From Limnohabitans sp. (lineage in GTDB: Bacteria; Pseudomonadota; Gammaproteobacteria; Burkholderiales; Burkholderiaceae_C), in contig JACDQO010000441.1 in the NCBI GenBank assembly GCA_015657605.1, positions 1 to 7,301 on the forward strand: DNA of 7,301 bases. Direction: 5' to 3'. Below, in pieces: positions 1-7,301 of the stretch. Made by a program: the position numbers and the translations under genes. Below the pieces are notes generated by a model. It ran no database searches and was not told the DNA's origin. It saw nothing but the letters and a program-made list of their open reading frames with translations. Position 1 is the stretch's first letter; each line of letters opens with the position of its first letter.

Positions 1-12
1 CAAACCCTTGAT

Positions 13-33
13 TTGCAAGCCTTGCAAGCCTTG
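13..33. repeat. Short tandem repeat of TTGCAAGCC
   Basis: The 9-base unit TTGCAAGCC occurs twice in full (13-21, 22-30) and is followed by a partial TTG (31-33). Each unit contains the small inverted repeat CAAG-C-CTTG when read across the junction. It could be the tail of an upstream gene's 3' region or part of the priA leader. No function can be assigned from sequence alone. Confidence 0.55.
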
Positions 34-53
34 AAGACAAGTTTTCAACAAAG

Positions 54-62
54 TTATCCACA
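54..62 (+). promoter_or_regulatory. Perfect DnaA-box sequence TTATCCACA
   Basis: The 9-mer is identical to the strong DnaA-binding consensus and sits 109 bases upstream of the priA start. DnaA binds such boxes at oriC and at promoters it regulates. Only this one perfect copy is visible in the leader, with no cluster and no obvious unwinding element, so an origin is not supported. A DnaA-regulated promoter or a chance match are both possible. Confidence 0.4.
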
Positions 63-163
63 GATTTTCTGGAGTGAAGTCAAAGCACTTTGAAATCAAG
101 CACTTAGGCCCGATTTCGAGACTTCACCTAATCCTCAAAATTTGTAAATTCATGAAAAACACT

Positions 164-167
164 GGAG
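164..167 (+). promoter_or_regulatory. Ribosome binding site of priA (GGAG)
   Basis: GGAG lies 3 bases before the TTG at 171 and 9 bases before the in-frame TTG at 177. The spacing favours 177 as the true start, giving a protein two residues shorter. No in-frame ATG or GTG gives a plausible N-terminus. Confidence 0.5.
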
Positions 168-170
168 CAT

Positions 171-2274
171 TTGCCATTGTCGATTTGGATTGACATCGCC
201 GTTCAGGCCCCTGCGCACAGCCAAGTGGGGGGCTTGCTGACCTACCGCAGCCCAGGACCGGTGCAACCCGGTCAACTGGTACGCGTGCCTTTTGGCCAAC
301 GCGAAGTGCTGGGGGTGGTCTGGGCGATCCGAGACAGCGCCCCGGAAGGCATGCCCGCATCCCAGGTGCGCGATGTGCTGGGTGTGCTGGAAGGTCTGCC
401 GCCGCTGGATGCCTCTTGGCGACAACTGGTGCAATTTTCGGCCCAGTATTACCAGCGCGCCTTGGGCGAAGTGGCCTTGTCGGCCTTGCCGCCCCAATTG
501 CGCGACCTGACGTCTGAGCAACTGGCGCGGCGCCTGAAAAAGCAAAACACCGCACGCACGGTTCAAACCGCCTCCGGCCCGGCCCTTTCACCCGAACAAA
601 GTGCCGTGCTCGACCAGATGGCCCATGGCCCTGGCCCCTTCTTGTTGTTTGGCAGCACCGGCAGCGGCAAGACCGAGGTGTATTTGCAAGCCGTGGAACG
701 CATGCTGGCCACCGACCCGCAGGCCCAAGCCCTACTCATGGTGCCCGAGATCAACCTCACGCCCCAGCTGGAAGAACGTGTGCAAGCGCGTTTTGGCACC
801 GAGGCGGTGGTGTCGATGCACAGCGGCATGACGCCCGCCCAGCGCCTCAAAGCCTGGCTGGCCGCGCACGCAGGCCACGCCCGCATCGTGCTGGGCACAC
901 GCATGGCGATTTTGCGTCTATGCCGCAGCTGAACTCATCGTGGTCGACGAAGAACACGACCCCAGCTACAAGCAACAAGAAGGCGCACGCTACTCGGCCC
1001 GCGACTTGGCGGTGTACCGGGGCCGCCTGCAAAACGCGCCGGTGCTGCTGGCCTCGGCCACGCCATCGCTCGAAAGTTGGCACCTCAGCCGCCCGGCCAC
1101 AGAGGACGACCCAGGCGGGCGTTACCAGCGCCTGCTGATGCCCTCGCGAATTGGCACAGGCCTTCTGCCCAAAGTGCGGCGCGTGGACATGAACAAACAA
1201 CCGCGTCGCACCGTGCTGTCTGCACCTTTGGTGGTCGCCATCCAAGAGCGGGTGGAGCGCGGCGAACAATGCATGCTGCTGCTCAACCGCCGGGGTTATG
1301 CGCCCGTGCTGCACTGCGCCGACTGTGGCTGGAAAAGCGAGTGCAAACACTGCAGCGCGTTCCGGGTGTTCCACAAAATTGACCGCACGCTGCGTTGCCA
1401 CCACTGCGGCCTGACCGAGCGTGTGCCCCGCGCCTGCCCCGAGTGCGGCAACGCCGACATCGCACCCATTGGCCGGGGCACCGAGCAACTCGAAGAACAC
1501 CTGGGCGAATTGCTCGCGCACGTTTTGCGGCCGGATGGCACGCCTGTGCGCATCGCCCGCATCGACGCCGACAGCACGCGCCTCAAAGGCGCCCTGGAAA
1601 GCCAACTGGCGCAAGTGCACTCCGGCGAGTTGGATGTTTTGGTCGGCACGCAGATGATCGCCAAGGGACACGACTTCAGGCGCATCACGCTGGTGGCCGC
1701 CGTCAACCCCGACACGGCCCTGTTTTCAAGCGACTTTCGCGCGCCCGAACGCTTGTTTGCCCTGCTCATGCAAGCTGCTGGCCGCGCCGGGCGCGACGCC
1801 GCCCAAAGCGCCACGAGTGAGATGTGGGTGCAAACCTTTCACCCCACACACGCGCTGTTTGAGGCGCTCAAAAAACACGACTACCCAGCCTTTGCCGCCA
1901 GCGAGTTGGCCGAACGCACCGCCGCCGACCTGCCGCCCATCAGCCACCAGGCCCTGTTGCGCGCTGACGCCCGCACCCAAGCAGCCGCCCAAGCGCTTTT
2001 GAATGCGGCCCGCGAAACACTGGAGGCGCAACTGAGCGCGGACCCCGACGACGCCGACTTGGTGCTGCAAGTCAGTGTGTACCCCGCCGTGCCCATGAGC
2101 ATGCAGCGGGTGGCCGATGTGGAGCGCGCCCAAATGCTGCTGGAAAGCCCCAACCGCATGGCGCTGCAAAAAATGCTGTGGCACCTGCACAGCGTGCTGC
2201 ACCAGGTGCGCAGCTTGCCAGAGCACAAAGGCGTGATCCGCTGGCTGGTGGACGTGGACCCACAGGCCATTTGA
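171..2274 (+). CDS. priA: PriA primosomal replication-restart helicase, interrupted by two 1-base deletions
   Basis: PriA is a DEXH 3'-to-5' helicase that recognises stalled or collapsed forks and starts primosome loading of DnaB. Frame-corrected length is about 701 residues (E. coli 732). Visible in order: an N-terminal 3'-end-binding domain (about 5-105), Walker A GSTGSGKT (161-168), Walker B/DEEH (260-263) followed by the family signature SYKQQEG, motif III SATPSLES, eight zinc-binding cysteines (about 383, 386, 392, 395, 410, 413, 423, 426) with the same spacing as E. coli, GTQMIAKGHD (about 493-502) and QAAGRAGRD (about 535-543). The reading frame breaks at 910-913 (T4, five T expected) and again at 932-933 (AA, AAA expected). 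Restoring both gives MAIFASMPQLKLIVVDEEHD, which is normal for PriA. As written, translation would stop after 253 residues. The start is TTG at 171 or, by Shine-Dalgarno spacing, 177. Identification is firm; whether the gene is truly broken is doubtful. Confidence 0.95.
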
Positions 2275-2331
2275 TCCCCCTTAAGGGCGACGAGATGATG
2301 GGGGCTGAAGTAGGCGCAGAAGGCTAAAGGC
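2275..2331. other. Convergent intergenic gap between priA and lnt
   Basis: The stop codons of priA (+) and lnt (-) face each other across 57 bases. The gap contains the perfect palindrome CCCTTAAGGG (2278-2287), a possible 5-bp stem between CCCCC (2276-2280) and GGGGG (2300-2304) with a 19-base loop, and two AGGCT copies. None is followed by a T-tract on either strand, so I do not call an intrinsic terminator. Confidence 0.5.
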
Positions 2332-3905
2332 TCAGAACTTCCGCCGCTTCCAAGCCGCCCAAGCCGCCACGGCCAGGCACAGCGCCCACAGCGGCGCCAA
2401 ACCCCAAGCACCCGCCCACCGCGCAAACGGCGTCAGGCCATTGCGGCCCTCAAAAGTGCCGGTCAAGCTGCCCCGGGTAAAACGTGGGAACTGCTCGGTC
2501 ACGCGGCCCGTGTGGTCGATGATGGCCGTGGCCCCGGTGTTGGTGGCCCGCAGCATCGGGCGGCCCAACTCGATGGCCCGCAGCCGTGAAATGCTCAGGT
2601 GCTGGTCGACCGCCAAGGTGTCGCCAAACCAAGCGATGTTGCTCACATTCACCAAAGCCGTGGGCGCAGTGGCCGGGTCTGTGAAACGCAGGGCCAACTC
2701 TTCGCCAAACAAATCTTCGTAACAAACATTGGGCGCCAAGCGCTGGCCTTGCCATTCCAGTGAAGGCTGGCGCCAGCCGCCCGCTTGAAAGTCACCCAAA
2801 GGGATGTCCATCATGCGGATGAACCACACAAAGCCCGGCGGCATGAACTCACCAAAGGGCACCAAGTGCGATTTGTCGTAACGGTATGACCTTGAACCCT
2901 CTGGCCCCATGGCCACCACCGAGTTGGCATAACCCTCAGCCAAACTGCCCAAAGGCACACCGACCAAAGCCATCGGCCGACCCGTCTGGGCAAAGTGCTG
3001 CTGCAAGCCAGCCCAATAACCCTCTGGCAAATACTGTGGCAGCAAGGGAATCGCCGTCTCGGGGGCCACCACCAAAGGCTGGCGACTGGCACGCAGCTGT
3101 TCGTCGTACCACTGCAAGGCATCGCGCACACCGCTGCCCGCTTGAAACTTGTCGGTTTGCGAAATATTGGCCTGCAGCAACTGCACCTGACCCTGCCCTG
3201 CCGAAGTGGTGAAGGCAGGCCCCCAGGCCTGCAAGCCCCAAGACGCCAGCAGCAAGCCCAGCAACGGCTTGAGCACCCGCAAACGCCAACCGGCCAAAGC
3301 CAGGCGCATGGCCAGCCAAGCCGCCAAAGCACCCACACCGTAAACGCCGATCCAAGGCGCCCAGACCACCAACACGCCATCCACATGGGCGTAACCGCCT
3401 GCCCCCCAAGGAAAACCTGTGAACCAACGCCCGCGCATCAATTCGGCCAAAGTCCACAAGGCCGCAAACAAGGCACTGGCCAAGCCGGGCCGCTGGGCCA
3501 CCCAGCCGCGCGCCAAACCCACCCAAACCGCCGAAGCGGCCGCGTAGTAAACCGCCAAGCGCCCGCCAGCGCCAGCACGGCCAACACCGCCAACGGCGCC
3601 GGCAAACCGCCCACATGGTGCATGGACACGTAAAGCCACCAAAAACTGCCTGCCAGCCATGCCGTGGCAAACACGCCGCCAAACCAAGCCGCCCGCTTGA
3701 CGGGGCTCGGCCCTGCAAAAGGGCCCCCGATGGACTGGCGAGCCATGGGGGCCAAACCCGCCGCCAACAAGGTCAGGCTCAGCACCTGCAACCAGCCCAG
3801 CGCTTGTCCACTGCCCGGCCATGCGATGGAAGCCGCCTGAGCCGCACCAGCCAATGCCGGCCACAAAAAGGGCCAAGCTTTGGCGCGCTGGGGCGCTGGG
3901 TTCAT
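2332..3905 (-). CDS. lnt: Lnt apolipoprotein N-acyltransferase, interrupted by a 1-base deletion
   Basis: Lnt transfers the third acyl chain from phospholipid to the N-terminal cysteine of diacylated apolipoproteins in the inner membrane, the last step of lipoprotein maturation. Frame-corrected length is about 524 residues, close to E. coli Lnt. The N-terminal part (about 1-235) is hydrophobic and fits several membrane helices. A nitrilase-like periplasmic domain follows (about 240-490) with all three catalytic residues: Glu in APETAIP (about 283), Lys in YDKSHLVPFGEF (about 345) and Cys in NVCYEDLFGEE (about 395). A final membrane helix ends in a basic KRRKF tail. The start ATG at 3905-3903 overlaps the corC stop (ATGA). 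The frame breaks at 3557-3564: residues before it (through LAVLALAGA) are in one frame and residues after it (LAVYYAAASAVWVGL) in another. One extra base restores the protein. The longer uninterrupted frame upstream to 4059 is antisense-like noise inside corC and should not be taken as the N-terminus. Confidence 0.94.
3902..3905 (-). promoter_or_regulatory. ATGA stop-start overlap joining corC and lnt
   Basis: Read on the minus strand, ATGA contains the lnt start ATG (3905-3903) and the corC stop TGA (3904-3902). Such 4-base overlaps usually mean translational coupling by terminating ribosomes. Only a weak GGAA precedes the lnt start, which fits coupling rather than independent initiation. 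Confidence 0.8.
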
Positions 3906-4801
3906 GCAGAAGTTCCGGGCGACGCAGGCAAAACAGGCGTGATGGGCGAGACCTTGAACCACCGCACCACACCTGCACGCGTGTGCAAGACCACAAAACG
4001 CAGTCCCGCCAACTCATAAGCCTCGCCGCGGTGCGGCACATGGCCCATCTCGTGCGCAATCAGACCGCCCAAGGTGTCAAAGTCATGATCATCTTCGCCT
4101 TGACGCGCTTGCTTCAGGTCCACACCAAAGGCCTCGCTCACGCGCTCCAGTGCGGTGTCGCCACTGACCCTGAAGCTGCGATCGGGCAGGCTGAAAATAT
4201 CCCCCGCATCGTCGGCAATGTCGAACTCGTCCTCGATCTCGCCCACGATCTGCTCCAACACATCCTCGATGGTGATCAGGCCCGCTGTGCGGCCGTACTC
4301 GTCGATGACGATGGCCAAATGGTTGCGGTTGTCACGGAACTGCCGCAGCAAATCGTTCAGGCCCTTGCTCTCGGGCACAAACACCGCGGGCCGCAGCAAA
4401 GCACGGATGTTCAGCTCAGGGGCCCGTTGCAACTTCAGCAAGTCTTTGGCCAGCAAAATGCCGATCACGTTTTCTCGCTCGCCTTCGTACACCGGAAAGC
4501 GCGAATGCGCCGTGTCAATGACCTGGTGCATCAACTGATCCACAGGGTCTTCGATGTTGAGCAGATCCATCCGGGGCGCCGCCACCATGACATCACCCGC
4601 GGTCATGTCGGCCATGCGGATCACCCCCTCGATCATCAAACGGCTCTCGGCATTGATGATTTGGTTGTCCTCGGCCTCGGCCAAAGTCTCGATCAGCTCG
4701 GCCGCAGAGTCGGGGCCGGGGTGGATGAACTCTGCCAGTTTTTGCAGAAAACTCCGTTTGTCTTCGCGCTCGGCTGTGCGCGCGGGGTGAGGGTCAGACA
4801 C
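3902..4801 (-). CDS. corC: CorC/YbeX CBS-domain protein (HlyC/CorC family)
   Basis: This 299-residue protein is the only uninterrupted gene in the window. It matches the short soluble CorC/YbeX type (E. coli 292 residues), which lacks the DUF21 membrane domain of the larger HlyC/CorC transporters. Order: a short N-terminal region with FLQKLAEFIHPGP, two CBS domains (about 65-125, with MTAGDVMVAAPRMDLL, and about 130-190, with HLAIVIDEYGRTAGLITIED), an acidic linker GEIEDEFD, and a C-terminal CorC_HlyC domain (about 205-285). The family is linked to magnesium/cobalt efflux and, for YbeX, to ribosome and RNA metabolism; the exact role is unsettled. The start is GTG at 4801-4799; an in-frame TAG two codons upstream rules out a longer protein, and no strong Shine-Dalgarno is visible. 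It precedes lnt as in E. coli, here with a GNAT gene 70 bases upstream rather than ybeY. Confidence 0.93.
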   Translation of the reverse strand: MSDPHPARTAEREDKRSFLQKLAEFIHPGPDSAAELIETLAEAEDNQIINAESRLMIEGVIRMADMTAGDVMVAAPRMDLLNIEDPVDQLMHQVIDTAHSRFPVYEGERENVIGILLAKDLLKLQRAPELNIRALLRPAVFVPESKGLNDLLRQFRDNRNHLAIVIDEYGRTAGLITIEDVLEQIVGEIEDEFDIADDAGDIFSLPDRSFRVSGDTALERVSEAFGVDLKQARQGEDDHDFDTLGGLIAHEMGHVPHRGEAYELAGLRFVVLHTRAGVVRWFKVSPITPVLPASPGTSA

Positions 4802-4871
4802 GGTCTAGGCTTGCAGGACATGCGGTTGTGGCGAAGATGCAAGGATAGCGGAATCGGATGACACCCGGGCA
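4802..4871 (-). other. Gap between the GNAT gene and corC
   Basis: Seventy bases separate the GNAT stop from the corC GTG on the same strand. I see no terminator and only a vague TATCCT as a possible -10. Co-transcription of GNAT, corC and lnt is likely but not shown. Confidence 0.4.
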
Positions 4872-5658
4872 TCAGGGCCCGCGCGCCGCATCCCGCGCAT
4901 CGCGCACCCCTTGGCGAATCTCTTGCACCGTGCGCAACCACTCGCGAAACTGGTGCGCTTGCATTTTGAGCTGGTAATCCACTTCGGCCATCTGCTCTTG
5001 CACCAAGCCACTGATTTGGCTGTCTAAAGTAGCCTGCGGCAAAGACAGATAAGCCTCGGTTTCGCTGCCATCGCGCTGCACCGACGCGCCCGCTTGGCGT
5101 GCAATCTTGAGCATGGCCACGTTCTCGCTCAGGGCGTGGATGAAAAGCAGACTCACGCCTTGGTTGCGGGCATGCATCACCGCGTGGCCAAACAGCTTGG
5201 CCCCCAGCCCTTTGCCGCGCTGGTGCGGCGACACCGACACGCCAAATTCGGCGCAAGTGGTCCATTGTGGATCCACCGAATAAGCCAAATGGGCCATGGC
5301 CACCAACTGCAGGCGCCGGTTGAACACCCCCAAAAATTTCGTCGCGCTCAAAGTTCAAACCCGCCACGTACCGGCCAATTTGTTCATCGGTCGCGGCATA
5401 CCCAAACCTCAGGTACCGGTCTTGCTCTGGCAAGGCCACCAAATGCCGCACAATGCGCGACCTGTGCCGAGGCGACAAAGAGCGGATAGGCACCCAAGGC
5501 GAAGCGTGTTGCGGGGCCGCTGCTGACGCACCCCCCCCCGATTCAGCGGGCCCGAACCATTGCTGCCACCAAGCACGGAGCCATCGACTCAAACCAAAAG
5601 AACGGACGTTGGGTGGGTTGTTCATGGGGAGGTCTAAGGGTTTGTACTCATTTTGCAC
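4872..5658 (-). CDS. GNAT-family N-acetyltransferase, interrupted by a 1-base insertion
   Basis: The frame-corrected product has about 261 residues from GTG 5658, or 250 from ATG 5625. A basic, tryptophan-rich N-terminus (SRWLRAWWQQWFG) and a low-complexity Gly/Ala linker lead into a GNAT fold that starts near WVPIRSLSPRH. The acetyl-CoA pyrophosphate loop SPHQRGKGLGAKLF (about 143-156) is the signature and the best evidence for function. A C-terminal helical, Gln/Glu-rich extension (about 210-261) may form a coiled coil. The acceptor substrate cannot be read from sequence. The frame breaks at 5336-5345, where the minus strand has T5 then G5. Removing one base gives FERDEIFGVFNRRLQLVAMAHLAY, a normal GNAT strand; as written the frame runs on into corC antiphase to 4693. 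A C9 run (5531-5539 on the plus strand) codes for Gly in the linker and its length is also suspect. Neither candidate start has a good Shine-Dalgarno. Confidence 0.85.
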
Positions 5659-5787
5659 CCAACGCAGCGCCCACGCTCTTTTCGGGTTTTGTCGCCTGTG
5701 AGACCTGCATCACTGACACTGGGGAATTGCCCGATACCAGAGGCCCATCAAGCTGGTGACAATGGCCCACTATCAGGAGAGAAGAAC
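5659..5787. promoter_or_regulatory. Divergent intergenic region between the GNAT gene and fadD
   Basis: The GNAT-corC-lnt group reads left and fadD reads right from this 129-base region, so promoters for both should lie here. I cannot pick convincing -35/-10 pairs: TTGCCC and TATCAG-like elements exist but with poor spacing. No palindrome resembling a FadR or TetR-type operator stands out by eye. Confidence 0.5.
5775..5779 (+). promoter_or_regulatory. Ribosome binding site of fadD (AGGAG)
   Basis: AGGAG ends 8 bases before the ATG at 5788, a near-ideal Shine-Dalgarno. It fixes the fadD start and supports MDRFWLKSYPPG as the authentic N-terminus even though the frame is lost 13 codons later. 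Confidence 0.85.
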
Positions 5788-7301
5788 ATGGACCGTTTTT
5801 GGCTGAAGAGTTACCCCCCCGGTGTGCCCACGACATCGACACAGAACAATACAAAAGTTTGACGGATTTGATGGAAAGGGCCTTTCGCGAGCACGGAGAC
5901 AACCCTTTTTCGGTCTGCATGAACCGTTGGATGAGCTACAAGCAGCTCGACGAATTGTCCACCGCCCTGGGGGCTTGGTTGCAAAACAAAGGGCTGGAGC
6001 CCGGCAGCCGGGTCGCCATCATGCTGCCCAACCTGCCCCAATTTGCCGTGACGATGGCCGCCATTCTGCGGGCCGGTTACACCTGCGTGAACGTCAACCC
6101 GCTCTACACCCCGCGCGAGTTGGAACACCAGCTCAAAGACTCTGGCGCCAGCGCCATCGTCATCCTCGAAAACTTTGCCGCCACTTTGCAAGAAGTGGTT
6201 GAACGCACCGCCGTGCAACACGTGGTGCTGGCCTCCATTGGCGATTTGCTGGGCCCCATCAATGGCCGCTGGTTGACCTTTGCTGTGCGTCACTTGGCCA
6301 AAATGGTGCCGCCCTTTGAGCTGCCCTTGACTGGTGGCCGCACCGTCACCCCCTTCAAGAAAGCCATTGCCCAGGGCCGCAGCCTGAACCTGCGACCTAC
6401 CGCGCAAACCATGGACGACATCGCGTTTTTGCAATACACAGGCGGCACCACCGGTTTGTCCAAAGGCGCGGTGCTCACCCACCGCAACATCGTGGCGGCC
6501 TTGCTGCAAGCCGAAGGCTGGTTTTCGCCGGCTCTGGCCGATGTGCCGGACCTGCGCAAAGTGAACAACATCGCGGCTTTGCCGCTGTACCACATCTTCG
6601 CGCTCACGCTGTGTTTGCTGGCCATCCGCCAAGGCTCTTACCTGACCTTGGTGCCCAACCCGCGTGACTTCGCCAAGTTCATCGAAGTGCTCAAGCAACG
6701 CCCCTTCCATGTGCTGCCCGGGGTCAACACCCTGTTCAACGCATTGATGCAGCACCCGATGTTCAAGTCGATCGACTTCTCCTCGCTCAAGCTCACCCAA
6801 GCGGGCGGCATGGCCGCATCAGAGGGCACCGCCCGCAACTGGCAAAACGCCACGGGCAGCGCCATGATCGAAGGCTGGGGCATGAGCGAGACCTGCGCCA
6901 TCGGCACCAACAACCCGGTCACGCAAAAAACTTTCAGCGGCAACATTGGCTTGCCACTGCCAGGCATCGACATCGCCATCAAAGACGACGATGGCCAAAG
7001 CCTGCCGGTGGGCAGCTCGGGCGAGATTTGCATCCGTGGCCCCAACGTCATGACCGGTTACTTCAACCAACCCGCTGAAAACGCCAAGACCTTCACCGCC
7101 GACGGCTTCATGCGCACGGGCGACATCGGCATCATGGACGAGCAAGGCTTCACACGCATCGTCGATCGCAAGAAAGACATGATCATCGTCAGCGGCTTCA
7201 ACGTCTTCCCCAGCGAGTTGGAAAACCTCATCTCGACCTGCCCCGGCGTGGTCGAATGCGCGGCCGTGGGCATCCCCGACACCATGCAGGGTGAAACCAT
7301 C
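5788..7301 (+). CDS. fadD: FadD long-chain fatty-acid-CoA ligase, interrupted by a 1-base deletion and cut by the window edge
   Basis: FadD activates fatty acids to acyl-CoA through an acyl-adenylate, feeding beta-oxidation, usually at the inner face of the cytoplasmic membrane. The window holds about 505 residues of an expected 550-570; the stop lies beyond 7301. Visible motifs: N-terminal MDRFWLKSYPPGVP, typical of this family; AMP-binding P-loop YTGGTTGLSKGA (about 217-228); GWGMSETCA (363-371), the adenylate-binding motif, with Trp where Tyr is common; TGD (444-446), whose Asp contacts ribose; and the FadD signature starting at D460 (DRKKDMIIVSGFNVFPSELE). The frame breaks at 5827-5829: CCC should be CCCC, giving GVPHDIDTEQYKSL. 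As written, translation from the well-placed ATG would stop at 5862, after which the true frame stays open to the window edge with no further stop. Identity as an acyl-CoA synthetase is firm; chain-length preference is not readable. Confidence 0.93.

Larger units (their letters stand above)
1..170. other. Non-coding leader upstream of priA
   Basis: No convincing gene lies here. The stretch is AT-richer than the rest of the window. It holds a 9-base tandem repeat (13-33), a perfect DnaA box (54-62), an 8-base inverted repeat (GTGAAGTC at 74-81, GACTTCAC at 120-127) and two copies of AAGCACTT (83-90, 98-105). A weak sigma70-like pair, TTCACC at 123-128 and TAAATT at 145-150 with 16-base spacing, could serve priA, but each box matches consensus at only four of six bases. 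An ATG at 152 opens only a 13-codon frame and is not a likely gene. Confidence 0.5.

Noticed and set aside
905..942. Programmed ribosomal frameshifting in priA
   Set aside because: There is no classical slippery heptamer, two shifts would be needed, and similar breaks recur in unrelated genes of the window, so assembly error is simpler.
847..1671. 274-residue minus-strand open frame antisense to priA
   Set aside because: It is a shadow frame from high-GC codon bias. The plus strand carries clear PriA motifs over the same bases and the antisense product shows no recognisable domain.
2276..2304. Intrinsic terminator between priA and lnt
   Set aside because: The palindrome CCCTTAAGGG has no usable loop, the C5/G5 stem has a 19-base loop, and there is no T-tract on either strand.
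4536..4544. DnaA-box-like TGATCCACA inside corC
   Set aside because: It has one mismatch, lies within a conserved coding region and is isolated.
3821..4861. 346-residue plus-strand open frame over lnt and corC
   Set aside because: It spans the junction of two well-supported minus-strand genes and shows no family signature.
5814..5829. Phase-variable switch of fadD by the C7 run at 5814-5820
   Set aside because: The C7 run is in frame (Tyr-Pro-Pro-Gly) and matches the family sequence. The break is at the following CCC, which is too short for efficient slippage.
5811..6800. 329-residue minus-strand open frame antisense to fadD
   Set aside because: Composition is rich in His, Gln and Gly as expected for the reverse of GC-rich coding, and fadD motifs occupy the plus strand throughout.

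Overview
The window reads as a chromosomal housekeeping segment of a betaproteobacterium. GC-rich coding with strong G/C third positions, the PriA, Lnt and FadD sequence styles, and a GNAT-corC-lnt gene order suggest Burkholderiales, most likely Comamonadaceae (Limnohabitans/Rhodoferax-like). The taxon is inferred from protein style and not proven. I see no mobile element, CRISPR array, tRNA or rRNA, and no candidate for an undescribed system.

Layout: 1-170 is a non-coding leader with one perfect DnaA box (54-62) and a short tandem repeat. 171-2274 (+) is priA, the replication-restart helicase. A 57-base convergent gap follows. On the minus strand, read from right to left, come a GNAT acetyltransferase (5658-4872), corC/ybeX (4801-3902) and lnt (3905-2332). 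The last two overlap by 4 bases at ATGA, so they are probably co-transcribed and translationally coupled. 5659-5787 is a divergent intergenic region. From 5788 (+), fadD, a long-chain acyl-CoA synthetase, runs off the right edge.

The most striking fact is that four of the five genes are broken by single-base indels: priA twice within about 24 bases, lnt once, the GNAT gene once and fadD once. At each break the family sequence resumes in another frame with nothing lost. All sites lie in or next to short homopolymers (T4, A2, A2 or C3, C5/A5, C3). Every catalytic motif on either side is intact. Only corC is continuous. The simplest explanation is uncorrected homopolymer-length errors in the assembly rather than five independent pseudogenisation events. 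Products are described below as frame-corrected proteins.

Functionally the genes are independent: replication restart (PriA), maturation of lipoproteins in the inner membrane (Lnt) with a CBS-domain partner (CorC), an unassigned N-acetyltransferase, and fatty-acid activation (FadD).
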